Shown: positions 23,466 to 32,109, numbered from the stretch's first letter. The stretch: 64,000 nt of DNA from Sinanaerobacter chloroacetimidivorans (GCF_018128545.1 NZ_JAGSND010000008.1:62001-126000), one strand, 5' to 3'. A program made the numbers and translations. The notes: generated by a model from the letters alone, not told the origin.

Positions 23466-25715
23466 ATGAAAAAAGATACGTTAAAAATAACCGGTATGAC
23501 CTGTGCGGCCTGTGCGGCCCGAATAGAAAAGGTGGTAGGAAAAGTAGAAGGAGTAGATCAGATTTCAGTCAATTTAGCCACGGAAAAGGCGGTTGTCACT
23601 TATCATCCTGAGACCACGAAATTGGAAGATATCAAGAGCCGAATTGAAAAAGCAGGCTATGGAGCATTGGATATAGAAGAAAAAAAGATTGTAGATGAGG
23701 ATAAATTACGCAAGGAAAAGGAAATTAAAACCCTTTGGACGAAATTTACTGTCAGTGCGGTATTTGCGGTACCTCTCCTGTATTTCGCCATGGGCTCCAT
23801 GATCTGGTGGCTCAGGTTCCCGATCCCGGAAATAGTGGATCCAATGCAGTTTCCATTAAATTATGCAATCCTCCAAATCGTATTGACTCTGCCAATCGTT
23901 GCAGCAGGATATAGATTTTATACAGTAGGGTACCATGCTATCATCAGCAGGAGTCCCAATATGGATTCTCTGATTGCCATGGGTACCACAGCAGCCATTG
24001 TCTACAGTCTGTATTCCGTATATCAGATTTCCATCGGGAATTTCGGTGCGGTGGAGGGTCTCTATTTCGAGACGGCAGGCGTTATTATCACCCTGATACT
24101 TCTGGGGAAATCTCTGGAAGCAGTATCCAAAGGAAGAACCTCGGAAGCAATCAAGAAGCTCATGGGTCTGGCACCAAAGACTGCAGTGGTGCTTCGGGAT
24201 GGAAAAGAATATGAAGTGCCTATTGATGAAGTGGAAATCGGCCATGTCATTCTTGTAAAGCCGGGTGAAAAGATTCCTGTAGACGGTGTTGTATTAGAAG
24301 GAAATACTTCTATCGATGAATCCATGCTGACCGGTGAAAGCATTCCCATTGAAAAGAAAGCCGGAGATCCGGTTTATGCTGCAAGTATCAACAAGAACGG
24401 CATGATCAAGTTTCAAGCTACGAAAGTCGGCGGAGATACGGCACTTGCCCAGATCATAAAGCTTGTTGAGGAGGCCCAGGGTTCCAAAGCCCCTATTGCA
24501 CAAATGGCAGACATTGTATCCGGATATTTTGTCCCTATTGTATTTGTCATTGCTGTAGTTGCGTTTCTTGCCTGGTTTATCAGCGGAGAATCCCTGGTAT
24601 TCTCCCTTACCATATTTATTGCTATACTGGTCATTGCATGCCCTTGTGCCTTGGGCCTTGCCACACCGACAGCCATTATGGTGGGTACCGGTAAGGGTGC
24701 CGAATACGGTATCCTGATCAAAGGCGGAGAAGCATTGGAAACCACCCACAAAATCAATACCATTATCTTTGACAAGACCGGAACCATTACAGCAGGGAAA
24801 CCGGAGGTGACGGATGTGGTCACCGTAGAAGGTATTGAAAGAAATCAGCTGATTCAAATCGCCGCTTCCGCAGAGAAGGGATCGGAGCATCCGCTGGGAG
24901 AAGCTATTGTAAAGGCGGCTGAAAAAGAAGAATTGGAGCTTTCTGATCTGGATCAGTTTAAAGCTATTCCGGGACACGGAATTGAAGTTGAGATCAAAGG
25001 CAATGTGGTATTGCTGGGAAATAAAAAGCTAATGAACGAAAGCAGCATCTCATTGGAAGCTTTGCAGGCAGAGTCCGACCGGCTTGCCGACGAAGGGAAA
25101 ACCCCTATGTATATTGCCATAAACCATAAGATCGCAGGTATCATAGCCGTAGCCGATGTGGTAAAGGAAAGCAGCGCCAAGGCTATTGAAAAATTGCAGT
25201 CCATGGGTCTGGAGGTGGTGATGATCACCGGAGACAATGAGAAAACAGCCAGAGCCATTGCCAAACAGGTAGGGATTCAACAGGTTCTTGCAGAAGTTCT
25301 CCCTCAGGATAAATCCAACGAGGTTAAGAAGCTGCAGACAGCGAATAAAAAGGTGGCTATGGTAGGCGACGGTATCAATGATGCCCCGGCCTTAGCTCAA
25401 GCGGATATTGGAATCGCTATCGGCTCCGGAACCGATGTGGCAATGGAATCAGCCGACATCGTTCTAATGAGAAGTGACCTGATGGACGTTCCGACAGCAA
25501 TACAATTAAGCAAAAGCACCATTAAAAATATTAAAGAAAACCTGTTTTGGGCCTTTGGTTATAATGTAATCGGAATCCCCATCGCAGCCGGATTACTGCA
25601 TCTCTTTGGCGGTCCGTTACTGAATCCCATCTTTGCCGCAGCGGCCATGTCCTTAAGCTCGGTATCCGTGCTAACCAATGCATTGCGGCTGAAGAGGTTT
25701 AAACCCTATAAATAA
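23466..25715 (+). CDS. copA: Copper-exporting P1B-type ATPase CopA
   Basis: 749 residues. One N-terminal HMA domain with G-M-T-C13-A-A-C16, eight membrane segments, the ion-site motif A-C-P-C-A-L-G near residue 392, actuator loop L-T-G-E-S, phosphorylation motif D436-K-T-G-T, nucleotide-site H-P in S-E-H-P-L-G and hinge G-D-G-I-N-D-A-P. The CPC motif plus the neighbouring CsoR and CopZ genes identify Cu(I) as the substrate. It exports copper from the cytosol using ATP. Confidence 0.95.
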   Translation: MKKDTLKITGMTCAACAARIEKVVGKVEGVDQISVNLATEKAVVTYHPETTKLEDIKSRIEKAGYGALDIEEKKIVDEDKLRKEKEIKTLWTKFTVSAVFAVPLLYFAMGSMIWWLRFPIPEIVDPMQFPLNYAILQIVLTLPIVAAGYRFYTVGYHAIISRSPNMDSLIAMGTTAAIVYSLYSVYQISIGNFGAVEGLYFETAGVIITLILLGKSLEAVSKGRTSEAIKKLMGLAPKTAVVLRDGKEYEVPIDEVEIGHVILVKPGEKIPVDGVVLEGNTSIDESMLTGESIPIEKKAGDPVYAASINKNGMIKFQATKVGGDTALAQIIKLVEEAQGSKAPIAQMADIVSGYFVPIVFVIAVVAFLAWFISGESLVFSLTIFIAILVIACPCALGLATPTAIMVGTGKGAEYGILIKGGEALETTHKINTIIFDKTGTITAGKPEVTDVVTVEGIERNQLIQIAASAEKGSEHPLGEAIVKAAEKEELELSDLDQFKAIPGHGIEVEIKGNVVLLGNKKLMNESSISLEALQAESDRLADEGKTPMYIAINHKIAGIIAVADVVKESSAKAIEKLQSMGLEVVMITGDNEKTARAIAKQVGIQQVLAEVLPQDKSNEVKKLQTANKKVAMVGDGINDAPALAQADIGIAIGSGTDVAMESADIVLMRSDLMDVPTAIQLSKSTIKNIKENLFWAFGYNVIGIPIAAGLLHLFGGPLLNPIFAAAAMSLSSVSVLTNALRLKRFKPYK

Positions 25716-25752
25716 ACGCAGATAATGATAAAAGCGAAAGGAAACAAAAAAT

Positions 25753-26439
25753 ATGAAAAAGAATTTAAAAAAGAAATTTGCAATCCTGTCCGTATCCGTT
25801 CTTCTGCTGCTTGCACTGGCAGCCTGCACGGAAACAGATGTAGTGGGAGAGACCTCCATTACATCCTTTGAAGCCGTATTGAACGCAATCCCGGATAATA
25901 TTCAGGCTGATGATGAGAATGGGGGCTGGTCACTGACTTCACCGACAGGAAGTGAAAGATTCATCTGGAGCAAAGATTTCAGCTCAGGAACACCTCATGA
26001 TGTAATGTTGGAATTTGATGCCAAGCCATTTCTGGATGCCGGCTTAGATCCAGGCAAGCTCCCTGCCGGAATGTTCCTTGGTGACAAGATTATGGTAGGA
26101 ACCAATCTGGGTGAAGACAAACTGACTTATCAGGGGGACGCGACTCCGCTGGAATCATACAAAAAGATCGTGGAGCTGAAGAGAGATCAAATTAAATATC
26201 ATAAGGATCTGGATCATTATGGTGTGGATCTGGGTGAAGGAAACATGTTTGAATGGGCCAAGGATATGGGTACCAATGATAAGGACATTGTCTTTGTCCT
26301 GAACCCGCAGATGTTTATCGATGCAGGAGTGGATCCTGAAAAGGTGGAAGGCTGGTTATTTGCGAAGGTAAAAGTAATGGATGAAGACGGCAAGCCTATC
26401 GAGGTGGATAAATTCCTGAAACCTTTCAACTTAAAATAA
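25753..26439 (+). CDS. Lipoprotein with internal duplication, in the copper operon
   Basis: 228 residues with a signal peptide ending L-A-A-C25. Two related segments are visible: H-D-V-M-L-E-F-D-A-K-P-F-L-D-A-G-L-D-P-G-K-L-P-A-G-M-F and, later, K-D-I-V-F-V-L-N-P-Q-M-F-I-D-A-G-V-D-P-E-K-V-E-G-W-L-F. Each is preceded by an acidic or aromatic stretch. The protein lacks cysteines after the lipobox but has several Met and His. Family not recognised. Between copA and copZ, an external copper-binding role is plausible but unproven. Confidence 0.6.
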   Translation: MKKNLKKKFAILSVSVLLLLALAACTETDVVGETSITSFEAVLNAIPDNIQADDENGGWSLTSPTGSERFIWSKDFSSGTPHDVMLEFDAKPFLDAGLDPGKLPAGMFLGDKIMVGTNLGEDKLTYQGDATPLESYKKIVELKRDQIKYHKDLDHYGVDLGEGNMFEWAKDMGTNDKDIVFVLNPQMFIDAGVDPEKVEGWLFAKVKVMDEDGKPIEVDKFLKPFNLK

Positions 26440-26444
26440 CAAAG

Positions 26445-26553
26445 GAAATCATGAATCTAAACAAATGAAATCATGAATCTAAACAAATGAAATCATGATT
26501 CTAAACAAATGAAATCATGATTCTAAATAAATAAAATCATGAATTTAACAAAT
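26445..26553 (+). repeat. Five tandem copies of a 22-bp repeat
   Basis: Units begin at 26445, 26467, 26489, 26511 and 26533 (the last 21 bp). The unit is GAAATCATGAATCTAAACAA plus AT, with one to four changes between copies. It lies between the lipoprotein gene and copZ. Each unit holds an ATG, but 22 bp is not a multiple of three, so it does not encode a repeat protein. Confidence 0.9.
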
Positions 26554-26607
26554 AAAATCAAGAAAACTATTGATAGAAACAAAGAAAAGAAATCGGAGGA
26601 AAAGAAA

Positions 26608-26814
26608 ATGGAAAAAACAGTTTTAAATGTAGAAGGTATGTCTTGCTCTCATTGTGTGAATGCAGTAAAGAATGCAGTAGGTGCACTGGACGGAGTAGCC
26701 GAAGTAGAGGTAAATCTCGAAGGAAAAACCGTAACCGTAACCTATGATGCCGGTAAGGTATCGCTTTCCGCAGTAAAGGATGCCATTGAAGAAGAAGGGT
26801 ACGATGTTCTATGA
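26608..26814 (+). CDS. copZ: Copper chaperone CopZ
   Basis: 68 residues, a single HMA domain with V-E-G-M-S-C13-S-H-C16 and the expected beta-alpha-beta-beta-alpha-beta pattern. It carries Cu(I) to CopA. The frame opens at 26539 in the tandem repeats, but ATG 26608 has a GGAGGA site and the right length for the family. The stop overlaps the response-regulator start by 4 bp. Confidence 0.92.
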   Translation: MEKTVLNVEGMSCSHCVNAVKNAVGALDGVAEVEVNLEGKTVTVTYDAGKVSLSAVKDAIEEEGYDVL

Positions 26815-27512
26815 GAGAAGAGAAGAAGAAGGTTCTTATCGTAGACGATGAAGCCAAAATTCTGGATGTGGTCAAGTCTTTTCTTGAAACTAAAGGATAT
26901 ATCGTCTACTCTGCTGAAAATGGCAGGGAGGCCTTCCAAATCTTTGACAGGGAAAACATTGCGCTGGTTATTCTGGATTTGATGCTTCCGGACATGTCCG
27001 GTGAGGAAATCTGTATGGAATTTCGCAAGAAATCCAGGGTGCCTATTATCATGCTGACGGCAAAATCAGACGAAGAGGATATGTTGACGGGACTTTCAAT
27101 CGGCGCCGATGATTATCTGACCAAACCCTTTAGCCTAAAGGAATTATCAGCAAGGATGGATGCTATTTTAAGGCGTTCTGGAAACGATCTGGTCCCGTTA
27201 TACAAAAGAAATTCTTTTCGGGAAGGCGAACTTGAGGTTGATTTTGAAGGCCGGAGCATTCGGAAAAATGGAATGGAGGTCAATTTGACCCCCAATGAGT
27301 TTAAACTGCTTGCAGCTTTGATCAAGTATCCGAACAGGGTATTTACAAGAGAGGATTTGATATCTGTTGCCCTTGGAGATGAATTTGAAGGGTACGATCG
27401 TGCTGTCGACAGCCATATAAAAAATATCAGACAAAAAATAGAATCGGATTCAAAAAATCCGGTGTATATCCTCACAGTTCATGGGGTTGGATACAAATTC
27501 GGAGGGAAATAA
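26811..27512 (+). CDS. OmpR/PhoB-family response regulator
   Basis: 233 residues. The receiver domain has acidic pocket D12-D13, phosphoacceptor D56 in V-I-L-D-L-M-L-P, and conserved T and K in M-L-T-A-K and T-K-P-F. A C-terminal winged helix ends in V-H-G-V-G-Y-K-F. It is translationally coupled to copZ and followed by its kinase, which suggests a copper- or envelope-stress two-component pair. The local promoter has a CsoR site, so targets of this regulator probably lie elsewhere or are internal. Confidence 0.9.
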   Translation: MREEKKKVLIVDDEAKILDVVKSFLETKGYIVYSAENGREAFQIFDRENIALVILDLMLPDMSGEEICMEFRKKSRVPIIMLTAKSDEEDMLTGLSIGADDYLTKPFSLKELSARMDAILRRSGNDLVPLYKRNSFREGELEVDFEGRSIRKNGMEVNLTPNEFKLLAALIKYPNRVFTREDLISVALGDEFEGYDRAVDSHIKNIRQKIESDSKNPVYILTVHGVGYKFGGK

Positions 27513-27513
27513 G

Positions 27514-28920
27514 ATGAAGTACAGCTTGAAGACGAAACTGTCCCTGTCGATTGCTGTAGTTGTATTGCTGACGGTGGCACTGGTCAGTCTTCTTGCAAAC
27601 TACTTTATTGAAAATCAGTTTAAGAACTATATTGCCACCCAGCAGCAGAAAACGGCACAGGAAATCGTTGGCAGTATCAGCAGACAATATGATCCCGGCT
27701 CGAATACCTGGAATGTGGATTTTGTGCATACCATCGGCATGTATGCCTTGTATGACGGCTATATTGTTAAGGTTTACGATAGGGAAAACCAAACGGTTTG
27801 GGATGCGGAAGCCTGTGATATGAGCTTATGTACGAATGTCATGAACGATATTACCCATAGAATGATGGAAGAATACCCCAACGTGAACGGTGAATTTACA
27901 TCGAAAGATTTTCCTGTTTATCAAGACAGCGGAGTGATCGGGACCGTAAATATCAGCTATTTCGGCCCCTACTTTCTAAGTGAAAATGATTTTCGTTTTA
28001 TTGACTCCCTCAATAAAATCTTGATAACCATAGGTTTTCTCTCACTGATTCTGTCCATTGCCGCCGGAATCCTGATGGCAAAACGGCTAAGCCGGCCGAT
28101 TCTGAAGACCGCCGACGCCGCAAAGCAAATTTCCGCGGGTGATTATACCGTTAGAATTCAAGAGGATCCCGATACAAAAGAAGTGGAGGCATTAACAGAA
28201 TCCATCAATCAGCTTGCTGCTTCCTTGGAAAATCAGGAAAAATTACGGCGCCGGCTGACAGCGGATGTTGCGCATGAATTAAGAACCCCTCTTGCTACCG
28301 TTCAGACTCATTTGGAAGCAATTATTGAAGGGGTTTGGGAGCCTACCAAAGAAAGATTGGAAAGCTGCTATGATGAAATGTCCAGAATCAGTAACCTGGT
28401 CAAGGACTTGGAAAAGCTTGCTAAAATTGAAAGTGAAAATTTAAAATTAAATAAATCTCCGGTGGACCTTCTGGAGCTGACGAAGAAGGTTATAATGAAT
28501 TTTGAAAAAGAGACCAAAACCAAAAATCAGCAGGTTTCCATCTTGGGAAACAGTCAGGAAATCTATGCTGACAGAGATCGCATCAGTCAGGTTCTGATCA
28601 ATCTGGTCTCGAATGCCGTAAAATATACTCCCGATGGCGGAGACATCAAAATTACCATATCTCAAACAGAGGATGCTGCTATCTTTCAGATCGAAGACAG
28701 CGGGGCAGGAATTCCCGAAGAAGAAATCCCCTTTATCTTTGAGCGATTCTATCGAGCCGATAAATCGCGTAACAGAATGACCGGGGGTTCAGGGATCGGT
28801 CTTGCTATCGTAAAATCCATTGTGGAAGCCCACGGTGGAAGTATACAGGTAGAGAGCAGGGTGGAAGAAGGGAGTTCTTTTATGGTAATTCTCCCAAAAG
28901 GAAAGGAAATGGAAAAATGA
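27514..28920 (+). CDS. Sensor histidine kinase with an external Cys/Met-rich loop
   Basis: 468 residues. Two membrane helices (about 10-30 and 172-195) flank an external sensor region, followed by HAMP, the H-box V-A-H-E-L-R-T-P-L-A-T, and N, G1, F and G2 boxes (L-V-S-N-A-V-K-Y, E-D-S-G-A-G-I, F-E-R-F-Y-R, G-S-G-I-G-L-A). The sensor contains C101, M103, C106, M110, H115, M117 and M118, a dense set of soft-metal ligands that could bind Cu(I). ATG 27514 has GGAGG upstream. It overlaps the next gene by 4 bp. Confidence 0.85.
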   Translation: MKYSLKTKLSLSIAVVVLLTVALVSLLANYFIENQFKNYIATQQQKTAQEIVGSISRQYDPGSNTWNVDFVHTIGMYALYDGYIVKVYDRENQTVWDAEACDMSLCTNVMNDITHRMMEEYPNVNGEFTSKDFPVYQDSGVIGTVNISYFGPYFLSENDFRFIDSLNKILITIGFLSLILSIAAGILMAKRLSRPILKTADAAKQISAGDYTVRIQEDPDTKEVEALTESINQLAASLENQEKLRRRLTADVAHELRTPLATVQTHLEAIIEGVWEPTKERLESCYDEMSRISNLVKDLEKLAKIESENLKLNKSPVDLLELTKKVIMNFEKETKTKNQQVSILGNSQEIYADRDRISQVLINLVSNAVKYTPDGGDIKITISQTEDAAIFQIEDSGAGIPEEEIPFIFERFYRADKSRNRMTGGSGIGLAIVKSIVEAHGGSIQVESRVEEGSSFMVILPKGKEMEK

Positions 28921-29414
28921 AAAAATCAAATATTATGATTGTCATTGCTTTGGTGATCGTATCTATTACAGCTTTCTCCATGTATGTTACTAAAGGTAAC
29001 GATGGGGATGCAGGGCAAGGGTCCGCCGCTATCCCGGCAGTCAATGAAAATGGGGATCTGGAAATTCCAATAGCAGATATCACAGAAGATGCAACCTTTT
29101 ATGCATACGATGAATTGGACTCCAAAATGGAAGTGATCGCTGTGAAGGCATCGGATGGAACCATCCGGACTGCTTTTAACACCTGTCAGGTTTGTTACGG
29201 GTCGGGCAGGGGCTACTATATCCAGGAAGGAGATTCTCTGGTCTGCCAGAACTGCGGCAACCGTTTTGGTATGGACGATGTAGCGCTCACAAGAGGCGGC
29301 TGCAACCCGGTACCGATTCCGGATGATAAGAAAGAAGCAAACGGTGAATCTATTATCATCTCAAAGGAGTTTTTAAAAGAAGCAGAAGTGATTTTCCAAA
29401 ATTGGAAGCTGTAG
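28917..29414 (+). CDS. DUF2318 domain-containing membrane-anchored protein
   Basis: 165 residues: an N-terminal membrane anchor, then a DUF2318-type domain with F-N-T-C-Q-V-C-Y-G-S-G-R-G-Y and L-V-C-Q-N-C-G-N-R-F, and a late G-G-C-N-P. Two C-X2-C pairs suggest a metal or Fe-S site. DUF2318 proteins accompany FTR1-type iron systems or copper genes; the exact role is not settled. Last gene of the copper operon. Confidence 0.8.
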   Translation: MKKSNIMIVIALVIVSITAFSMYVTKGNDGDAGQGSAAIPAVNENGDLEIPIADITEDATFYAYDELDSKMEVIAVKASDGTIRTAFNTCQVCYGSGRGYYIQEGDSLVCQNCGNRFGMDDVALTRGGCNPVPIPDDKKEANGESIIISKEFLKEAEVIFQNWKL

Positions 29415-29459
29415 AGAATGGCTGGAAGCTGTTATAGACGATGCTCAAACACAAAAGAA

Positions 29460-29499
29460 TTGACATTTACCGACAGGTCACATATTCTATTAACATAGA
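29460..29499 (+). promoter_or_regulatory. Promoter and half-sites of the ars regulator
   Basis: TTGACA (29460-29465) and TATTCT (29483-29488) are 17 bp apart. TCTAT-TAAC-ATAGA (29486-29499) overlaps the -10 and shares the ATAGAT/ATCTAT half-site seen at the two other arsenic promoters. Confidence 0.6.
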
Positions 29500-29549
29500 T
29501 TTATACGATAGACTCGGAATATGAAATCATCGGATCAAGGGGTGTTACT

Positions 29550-29858
29550 ATGGATGAAAAATATATGATGAATGCAAAGCTGTTTAAAGCGTTATCTGAT
29601 CCAAACAGACTCAGTATTTTAGATATGCTTTCCTGCGGGGAACTGTGTGCCTGCAAGATCCTGGAGGAATTCAGTATAACTCAGCCCACGCTTTCCCATC
29701 ATATGAAAATCTTGTGTGACGTTGGACTCGTTAAGTCGAGACGGGAAGGAAAATGGACACACTATACTCTGGACACGGAACAAGTAAAGGAGTTTCAAGA
29801 GTTCTTTGATCACATAACCACTAAAAAAGAAGATTGCCTTTGCAATTCCAAAAAATAA
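29550..29858 (+). CDS. arsR: Arsenical-resistance repressor ArsR
   Basis: 102 residues. The helix-turn-helix is preceded by C-G-E-L-C-A-C-K-I-L, which equals the As(III)-binding C-V-C-D region of ArsR (E-L-C-V-C-D-L), and followed by T-Q-P-T-L-S-H-H-M-K-I-L. The wing is S-R-R-E-G-K-W-T-H-Y. The C-terminus has two more cysteines (C-L-C). It should repress arsenic genes in the absence of arsenite. A bidirectional hairpin separates it from the permease gene. Confidence 0.9.
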   Translation: MDEKYMMNAKLFKALSDPNRLSILDMLSCGELCACKILEEFSITQPTLSHHMKILCDVGLVKSRREGKWTHYTLDTEQVKEFQEFFDHITTKKEDCLCNSKK

Positions 29859-29883
29859 TATTTTAAAACGCCTATGGTCAACA

Positions 29884-29927
29884 GGAGCGAATCGAAATCA
29901 TTGATTTCGTCATTCGCTCTTTTTTTG
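29884..29927 (+). terminator. Terminator after arsR
   Basis: GAGCGAAT...ATTCGCTC with the inner pairing CGAAATCA/TGATTTCG, then seven T residues. Confidence 0.85.
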
Positions 29928-29936
29928 TAAAAAACA

Positions 29937-29984
29937 TTGACAATTATCTATGTGATTCATATAATGGTTATATAGATGATTGTC
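29937..29984 (+). promoter_or_regulatory. Promoter and ArsR-type operator of the ArsP-like permease gene
   Basis: TTGACA (29937-29942) and TATAAT (29960-29965) with 17-bp spacing. The inverted repeat GACAATTATCTAT (29939-29951) / ATAGATGATTGTC (29972-29984) pairs at 12 of 13 positions and brackets the promoter from the -35 to the start site. Confidence 0.75.
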
Positions 29985-30022
29985 TATGTTTAAACATGGT
30001 TAAATTATTGGAGGTCGCATCT

Positions 30023-31036
30023 ATGTTTTTTATACAAACCGTATGGGATTTTTTTCAATACCAGGTACTGGGGATGAAATGGTTAAATGAATTAATTGGA
30101 GATATCCTCACTTCTATGGGACTGGATCTTACCGGAAGAATAGGCGGAAGTCTGCAGTTTCTTATTTATGATATCATTAAAATACTGATATTACTTTCGG
30201 TTCTGATCTTTATCATTTCCTATATCCAAAGTTATTTTCCGCCGGAAAGAACAAAACAGATACTGGGGAGGTATAAAGGTATCACTGCGAATTCAATGGG
30301 AGCGCTTTTAGGAACGGTGACTCCTTTCTGCAGTTGTTCTTCAATTCCTCTTTTTATAGGATTTACCAATGCAGGTCTGCCAATAGGCGTTACTTTTTCC
30401 TTTCTGATTTCCTCACCGCTGGTTGACCTGGGCGCCTTTGTGCTTCTGATGAGCATCTTTGGATTTAAAATTTCTCTCGCTTATGTAATCGTAGGCCTTG
30501 TGCTCGCCATCCTAGGAGGATCCTTTATTGAAAGGCTTAGAATGGATGATCAGGTTGAGCAATACATTCGAGCAGCGGGAAGTATAGATATTGAAATTCC
30601 GGATCTAACCAAGCGGGATAGATTCCTTTACGCGAAGGAGCAAATGCTGAATACCGTAAAGAAGGTGTATCTTTATGTTTTTATCGGTGTCGGGATTGGA
30701 GCATTGATTCATAACTGGATTCCGGCTGAGGTCATCCAAAATATCTTGGGCAGGGACAATCCGTTTTCAGTACTCATTGCTACTGCTGTTGGCATTCCTA
30801 TGTATGCCGATATCTTTGGTACGCTGCCTATCGCGGAGGCCTTGTTTTCCAAGGGTGTAGGACTTGGCACTATTCTATCCTTCATGATGGCGGTAACGGC
30901 ATTATCGCTTCCTTCTGTTATCATGCTGAGAAAAGCTGTGAAGCCAAAATTGCTTGGAGTCTTCGTTGTAATTGTAACGATAGGGATCATTATCATAGGC
31001 TATTTCTTTAATGCATTCAGTTTTCTTATCGTATAG
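30023..31036 (+). CDS. ArsP-like permease (UPF0718/DUF318 family)
   Basis: 337 residues with about 8 membrane helices. The family signature G-T-V-T-P-F-C-S-C-S-S-I-P-L-F lies near residue 105; in characterised ArsP proteins cysteines of this motif bind trivalent organoarsenicals. An internal repeat of the fold is seen at A-V-G-I-P-M-Y-A-D. With ArsM encoded downstream, export of methylated arsenicals is a coherent role. ATG 30023 follows TTGGAGG; an upstream ATG (29996) has no site. Confidence 0.8.
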   Translation: MFFIQTVWDFFQYQVLGMKWLNELIGDILTSMGLDLTGRIGGSLQFLIYDIIKILILLSVLIFIISYIQSYFPPERTKQILGRYKGITANSMGALLGTVTPFCSCSSIPLFIGFTNAGLPIGVTFSFLISSPLVDLGAFVLLMSIFGFKISLAYVIVGLVLAILGGSFIERLRMDDQVEQYIRAAGSIDIEIPDLTKRDRFLYAKEQMLNTVKKVYLYVFIGVGIGALIHNWIPAEVIQNILGRDNPFSVLIATAVGIPMYADIFGTLPIAEALFSKGVGLGTILSFMMAVTALSLPSVIMLRKAVKPKLLGVFVVIVTIGIIIIGYFFNAFSFLIV

Positions 31037-31101
31037 GGTAAACTATGGTCTTAATTGTGTTATTTAAAATATGAATCTATTTCTATGAGGAGGGTTATTT
31101 C

Positions 31102-31383
31102 ATGAGTGAAAAAAAAGATCTGCTACAAGGAGCCGACGGGGTGATGAATATTAAAGTTCTAGGGCCGGGCTGCAAAAATTGCGTAACGTTGATGGAAAAT
31201 ACAAAGCTGGCATTAAATCAAATGAGACTGGAGGCCAATGTTGATAAAGTCACGGATTTCGCTGAAATAGCAAGTTATGGAATTATGTCCACACCGGGGT
31301 TGGTGATCAATGGCAAGGTAGTTTCCTTCGGAAAAGTGCTAAAGCCGGCAGACATCGTTAAGATTATTGAAAAGGTTCAGTAA
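31102..31383 (+). CDS. Thioredoxin-like small redox protein
   Basis: 93 residues. I-K-V-L-G-P-G-C-K-N-C-V-T-L is the active-site C-X2-C region and M-S-T-P-G-L-V-I-N-G holds the cis-Pro, as in redox-active disulfide protein 2 / glutaredoxin-like proteins that accompany ArsP-type permeases. It may reduce arsenic species or the permease cysteines. GAGGAGGG precedes the ATG; it follows the permease gene by 65 bp and is probably co-transcribed. Confidence 0.8.
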   Translation: MSEKKDLLQGADGVMNIKVLGPGCKNCVTLMENTKLALNQMRLEANVDKVTDFAEIASYGIMSTPGLVINGKVVSFGKVLKPADIVKIIEKVQ

Positions 31384-31444
31384 ACTTTTGCAAGATTCCG
31401 AAATTCCTATAATATAATAAGAAATAGGAAAGGAAGTGGAAACG

Positions 31445-32005
31445 GTGAAAATGATAAATTTGGAATGTATTTTTGAGGAAGTAGGAATTCCATTGAAAGT
31501 CTTTATCAGGAGGCGTGTAAATAACGACCAAGATACAGAAGATATTCTACAGAATGTTTTTTTAAAAATTCATCAGAATATTCATACGATAAAGGATTAC
31601 AATAAAATTCACCCTTGGATTTATCAAATCACCAGAAACGCTGTCATTGACTTTTATAGAACTCAAAAAGGAGAAATTATAACTGACGATTTCATCCGGG
31701 AAATGAACCGTGATACCTTTGAAGGCGGAAACGTAAATGAAGAAATTGGTCAATGTTTAAAGTTAATAATTTGTCATTTGCCTGAAAAGTATAAAGAAGC
31801 ACTTTTACTGACAGAGTTCCAAAACCTGACACAGAAAGAATTGGCGGAGCATCTGGGCTTAACGTTATCAGGGGCAAAATCGAGGGTTCAAAGAGCACGC
31901 GCTAAACTGAAAGAACTCCTTTTATGCTGCTGCCGTGTGGAATTTGATCATTATGGGAATGTAATAGATTATGAACGCAGATGTGGTAATTGTAAATTTT
32001 GTTAA
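31445..32005 (+). CDS. sigZ: SigZ-type ECF sigma factor with Cys-rich tail
   Basis: About 186 residues. Region 2 has D-T-E-D-I-L-Q-N-V-F-L-K-I and W-I-Y-Q-I-T-R-N-A-V-I-D-F; region 4 has L-T-Q-K-E-L-A-E-H-L-G-L-T-L-S-G-A-K-S-R-V-Q-R-A-R. The tail L-L-C-C-C-R-V-E-F-D-H-Y-G-N-V-I-D-Y ends with C-G-N-C-K-F-C, six cysteines that could bind zinc or arsenite. No anti-sigma gene is adjacent. Starts at GTG 31436, GTG 31445 and ATG 31451 are all in frame; 31445 has the best-spaced AGGAAG. Confidence 0.8.
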   Translation: MKMINLECIFEEVGIPLKVFIRRRVNNDQDTEDILQNVFLKIHQNIHTIKDYNKIHPWIYQITRNAVIDFYRTQKGEIITDDFIREMNRDTFEGGNVNEEIGQCLKLIICHLPEKYKEALLLTEFQNLTQKELAEHLGLTLSGAKSRVQRARAKLKELLLCCCRVEFDHYGNVIDYERRCGNCKFC

Positions 32006-32020
32006 ATAAGGTGTAATTTT

Positions 32021-32046
32021 AAGACGCAAATTTGCGTCTTTTTTAT
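32021..32046 (+). terminator. Terminator after sigZ
   Basis: AAGACGCAAA pairs with TTTGCGTCTT, followed by further T residues. Confidence 0.85.
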
Positions 32047-32109
32047 TTTTCTTACGTCTTTCTTTAGGTAATCAATAAATCAATACCATTTAAGATAGGA
32101 GGCTATGGA

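Noticed and set aside
24294..24977. 227-codon open frame on the minus strand
   Set aside because: It lies fully inside copA, has no ribosome site, and its composition follows from the codon use of the real gene.
26445..26553. CRISPR array
   Set aside because: The 22-bp units are directly adjacent with no spacers, and no cas genes are near.
26539..26607. N-terminal extension of CopZ starting in the tandem repeats
   Set aside because: ATG 26608 has a GGAGGA site and gives the normal 68-residue length; the extension is repeat-derived and Lys-rich.
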